A DNA stretch of 64,000 bases, taken from Bacillus sp. BGMRC 2118 (GTDB taxonomy: Bacteria; Bacillota; Bacilli; Bacillales; SA4). Shown here in pieces: positions 62,563-64,000 of the stretch; within the stretch, counting starts at the first letter, position 1, and each line of letters opens with the position of its first letter. The DNA lies in the NCBI GenBank assembly GCA_008364785.1, contig VTTJ01000002.1, positions 496,001-560,000 on the forward strand, given 5' to 3'. The translations under genes and the position numbers were made by a program. Below the pieces are notes generated by a model, which saw nothing but the letters and a program-made list of their open reading frames with translations, did not search any database and was not told the DNA's origin.

Positions 62563-63465
62563 ATGAAGCTTGACACTCTCATTGAAAATGCAACCCGCTA
62601 TAATGGGAAGGTTGTTGCAGTAGCAGCGGCTGAAGATGAAGAAGTTATTGAGGCAGTACAACTAGCGCTAAAACAAAACATCGCTTCTTTCCTTTTATTC
62701 GGTAATGAAACCGAAATCAAAAGTTTACTAACGAAGCATGGTATTGAGAGAAATGAACATATCACCATCCATCATGCTAATACACAGGATCGTGCGGCTG
62801 AATTAGCGGTTAAAGCAGTCAGTTCTAATGATGCGGATATCTTGATGAAAGGAAACATACCGACATCAACGATATTAAAGGCTGTATTAAACAAGGATTA
62901 TGGCTTGCGAACTGGTAGTGTATTGTCACATGTCGCAGCGTTTGAAGTAGCTGATTTCGAACAATTGCTATTCGTAACAGATGCAGCAATGAATATTGCT
63001 CCTACTTTGGCAGAGAAAGCTCAAATTGTACAAAATACAGTGAATGTTGCCAATTCAATAGGAATTACAACACCAAAAGTTGCACCAATAGCTGCAGTTG
63101 AAGTGGTAAATCCCAATATGCAAGCAACGTTGGATGCTGCAATACTTAGTCAAATGCAAAAAAGAGGACAAATTAAAGGCTGTATTGTAGATGGTCCATT
63201 GGCACTAGATAATGCAGTTTCAATGAATGCTGCAGAACATAAAGGAATCACAGGTGAAGTAGCAGGACAAGCAGATATTCTGCTCGTTCCAACAATCGAA
63301 GTAGGGAACGTTTTATATAAATCATTAATCTACTTTGCAAAGGCTAAAGTTGGAGCAATGATTGCAGGAGCAAAGGCACCAATCGTGTTAACTTCTAGAG
63401 CTGACTCAGCTGAAAGTAAGTTATATTCACTTGCTTTAGCAGTTTGTTCTGTTGCAAATAAATAA
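62563..63465 (+). CDS. ptb: Phosphate butyryltransferase (phosphotransbutyrylase)
   Basis: Interconverts branched-chain or butyryl-CoA and the acyl phosphate. The 300 residues match Ptb: DADILMKGNIPTSTILKAVLN, LSHVAAFEV, TDAAMNIAPTL, GCIVDGPLALDNAVS and LLVPTIEVGNVLYKSL. ATG 62563 follows AAAAAGGGG by about 12 bases; the TTG at 62551 directly touches that site and is less likely. First gene behind the sigma-54 promoter, followed by bcd. Confidence 0.94.
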   Translation: MKLDTLIENATRYNGKVVAVAAAEDEEVIEAVQLALKQNIASFLLFGNETEIKSLLTKHGIERNEHITIHHANTQDRAAELAVKAVSSNDADILMKGNIPTSTILKAVLNKDYGLRTGSVLSHVAAFEVADFEQLLFVTDAAMNIAPTLAEKAQIVQNTVNVANSIGITTPKVAPIAAVEVVNPNMQATLDAAILSQMQKRGQIKGCIVDGPLALDNAVSMNAAEHKGITGEVAGQADILLVPTIEVGNVLYKSLIYFAKAKVGAMIAGAKAPIVLTSRADSAESKLYSLALAVCSVANK

Positions 63466-63494
63466 TTAAAAGGTAATTTGGGGAGGAAACGAAA

Positions 63495-64000
63495 ATGGAA
63501 TTATTCAAGTATATGGAAACTTATGATTATGAACAATTAGTGTTATGTCAGGATAAAGAATCTGGCCTAAAAGCAATTATCTGTATTCACGATACGACAT
63601 TAGGACCAGCTCTTGGTGGTACTCGTATGTGGACTTACGCATCAGAAGAAGCAGCTATAGAAGATGCCCTTCGTTTAGCGAAAGGAATGACATACAAAAA
63701 TGCAGCAGCAGGTCTAAATCTTGGTGGTGGTAAGACGGTTATCATCGGAGACCCACGTAAAGATAAGAATGAAGCGATGTTCCGTGCTTTTGGACGTTAC
63801 ATTCAAGGGTTAAATGGTCGTTACATTACTGCAGAAGATGTAGGAACAACTGTTGCTGATATGGACCTTATTTACGAAGAAACTGAATATGTAACTGGTA
63901 TTTCACCAGCATTTGGTTCTTCAGGGAACCCATCACCTGTAACTGCTTACGGTGTATATCGCGGAATGAAGGCTGCGGCAAAAGAAGCGTTTGGTACAGA
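63495..64000 (+). CDS. bcd: Leucine (branched-chain amino acid) dehydrogenase, 3' end outside the window
   Basis: Partial: 168 codons are visible and the gene runs past the window edge. NAD-dependent deamination of leucine, valine and isoleucine to oxo acids. It starts [20 protein letters not shown] and shows [20 protein letters not shown], the catalytic-lysine region [20 protein letters not shown], and the Asp-containing [14 protein letters not shown] with [25 protein letters not shown] lies upstream. The same operon order (ptb-bcd) is found in B. subtilis. Confidence 0.95.
   Translation, partial: MELFKYMETYDYEQLVLCQDKESGLKAIICIHDTTLGPALGGTRMWTYASEEAAIEDALRLAKGMTYKNAAAGLNLGGGKTVIIGDPRKDKNEAMFRAFGRYIQGLNGRYITAEDVGTTVADMDLIYEETEYVTGISPAFGSSGNPSPVTAYGVYRGMKAAAKEAFGT

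Overview
The window comes from a low-GC, endospore-forming Firmicute of the family Bacillaceae. The evidence is a complete spoIIIA operon, spo0A, spoIVB, spore photoproduct lyase, the comG competence operon, strong AGGAGG-type ribosome-binding sites, and gene order that follows the Bacillus subtilis segment yqgS-yqgZ / comG / yqhG-yqhY / nusB-xseAB-ispA-dxs-yqxC-ahrC-recN-spoIVB-spo0A / bkd almost gene for gene. It is mostly ordinary chromosomal backbone. There is no rRNA, CRISPR array, prophage or intact transposase gene. Assignments rest on reading the translated sequences and remembered family features, not on a database search. Layout: 0.3-8.9 kb holds cell-envelope and housekeeping genes (yqgS lipoteichoic acid synthase-like, yqgT LysM/M14 peptidase, yqgU, yqgV, yqgW, yqgX, a MidA-type methyltransferase, yqgY, mgsR). 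At 9.0-9.2 kb lie a small mobile-like element and tRNA-Gln(UUG). A large unknown membrane protein fills 9.4-10.9 kb. 11.1-15.0 kb is comGA-GG, followed by aroK and yqzE. yqhG/yqhH run leftward (15.9-18.4 kb). A glycine riboswitch with terminator then controls gcvT-gcvPA-gcvPB (18.7-22.9 kb). yqhL and lipM follow. 24.5-30.2 kb departs from B. subtilis order: an M24 peptidase-like protein, a B12-dependent ribonucleotide reductase (nrdJ) with two NrdR boxes, and splB sit between lipM and mntR. 30.5-36.4 kb carries mntR, yqhO, yqhP, yqhQ, yqhR, aroQ, yqhT and efp. 36.8-42.3 kb is yqhV and spoIIIAA-AH. A chemotaxis receptor precedes accB-accC-yqhY-nusB-xseA-xseB-ispA-dxs-yqxC-ahrC-recN (folD is absent from its usual place). 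spoIVB and spo0A form the sporulation pair at 55-57.7 kb. The right end has a DUF3231 protein, a small YycC-like gene, yqiK and yqzF. It ends with the branched-chain acyl-CoA system: bkdR, a sigma-54 promoter, ptb and the start of bcd. How the genes work together: the comG proteins assemble the DNA-uptake pseudopilus; the gcv genes degrade glycine when the riboswitch senses it; LipM supplies octanoyl groups for lipoyl proteins such as the glycine cleavage H protein; SpoIIIAA-AH build the mother-cell channel and SpoIVB signals from the forespore, both downstream of Spo0A; AccBC provides the biotin carrier and biotin carboxylase for fatty acid synthesis; BkdR with sigma-54 drives conversion of branched-chain amino acids to acyl-CoA precursors. 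The least expected content is a family of roughly 170-186 bp intergenic elements in four copies (28935-29104, 33382-33565, 36505-36690, 43975-44159), plus a shorter 119-bp relative at 9027-9145. They have terminal inverted repeats, conserved internal palindromes and, in two copies, perfect 8-bp target-site duplications, so they look like non-autonomous miniature transposable elements. Other points of note are a perfect Spo0A box lying between two NrdR boxes in front of nrdJ, an apparent ATT start codon for spoIIIAD, and a shared TGCAA-N4-TTGCA palindrome before bkdR and before the sigma-54 promoter of the bkd operon.
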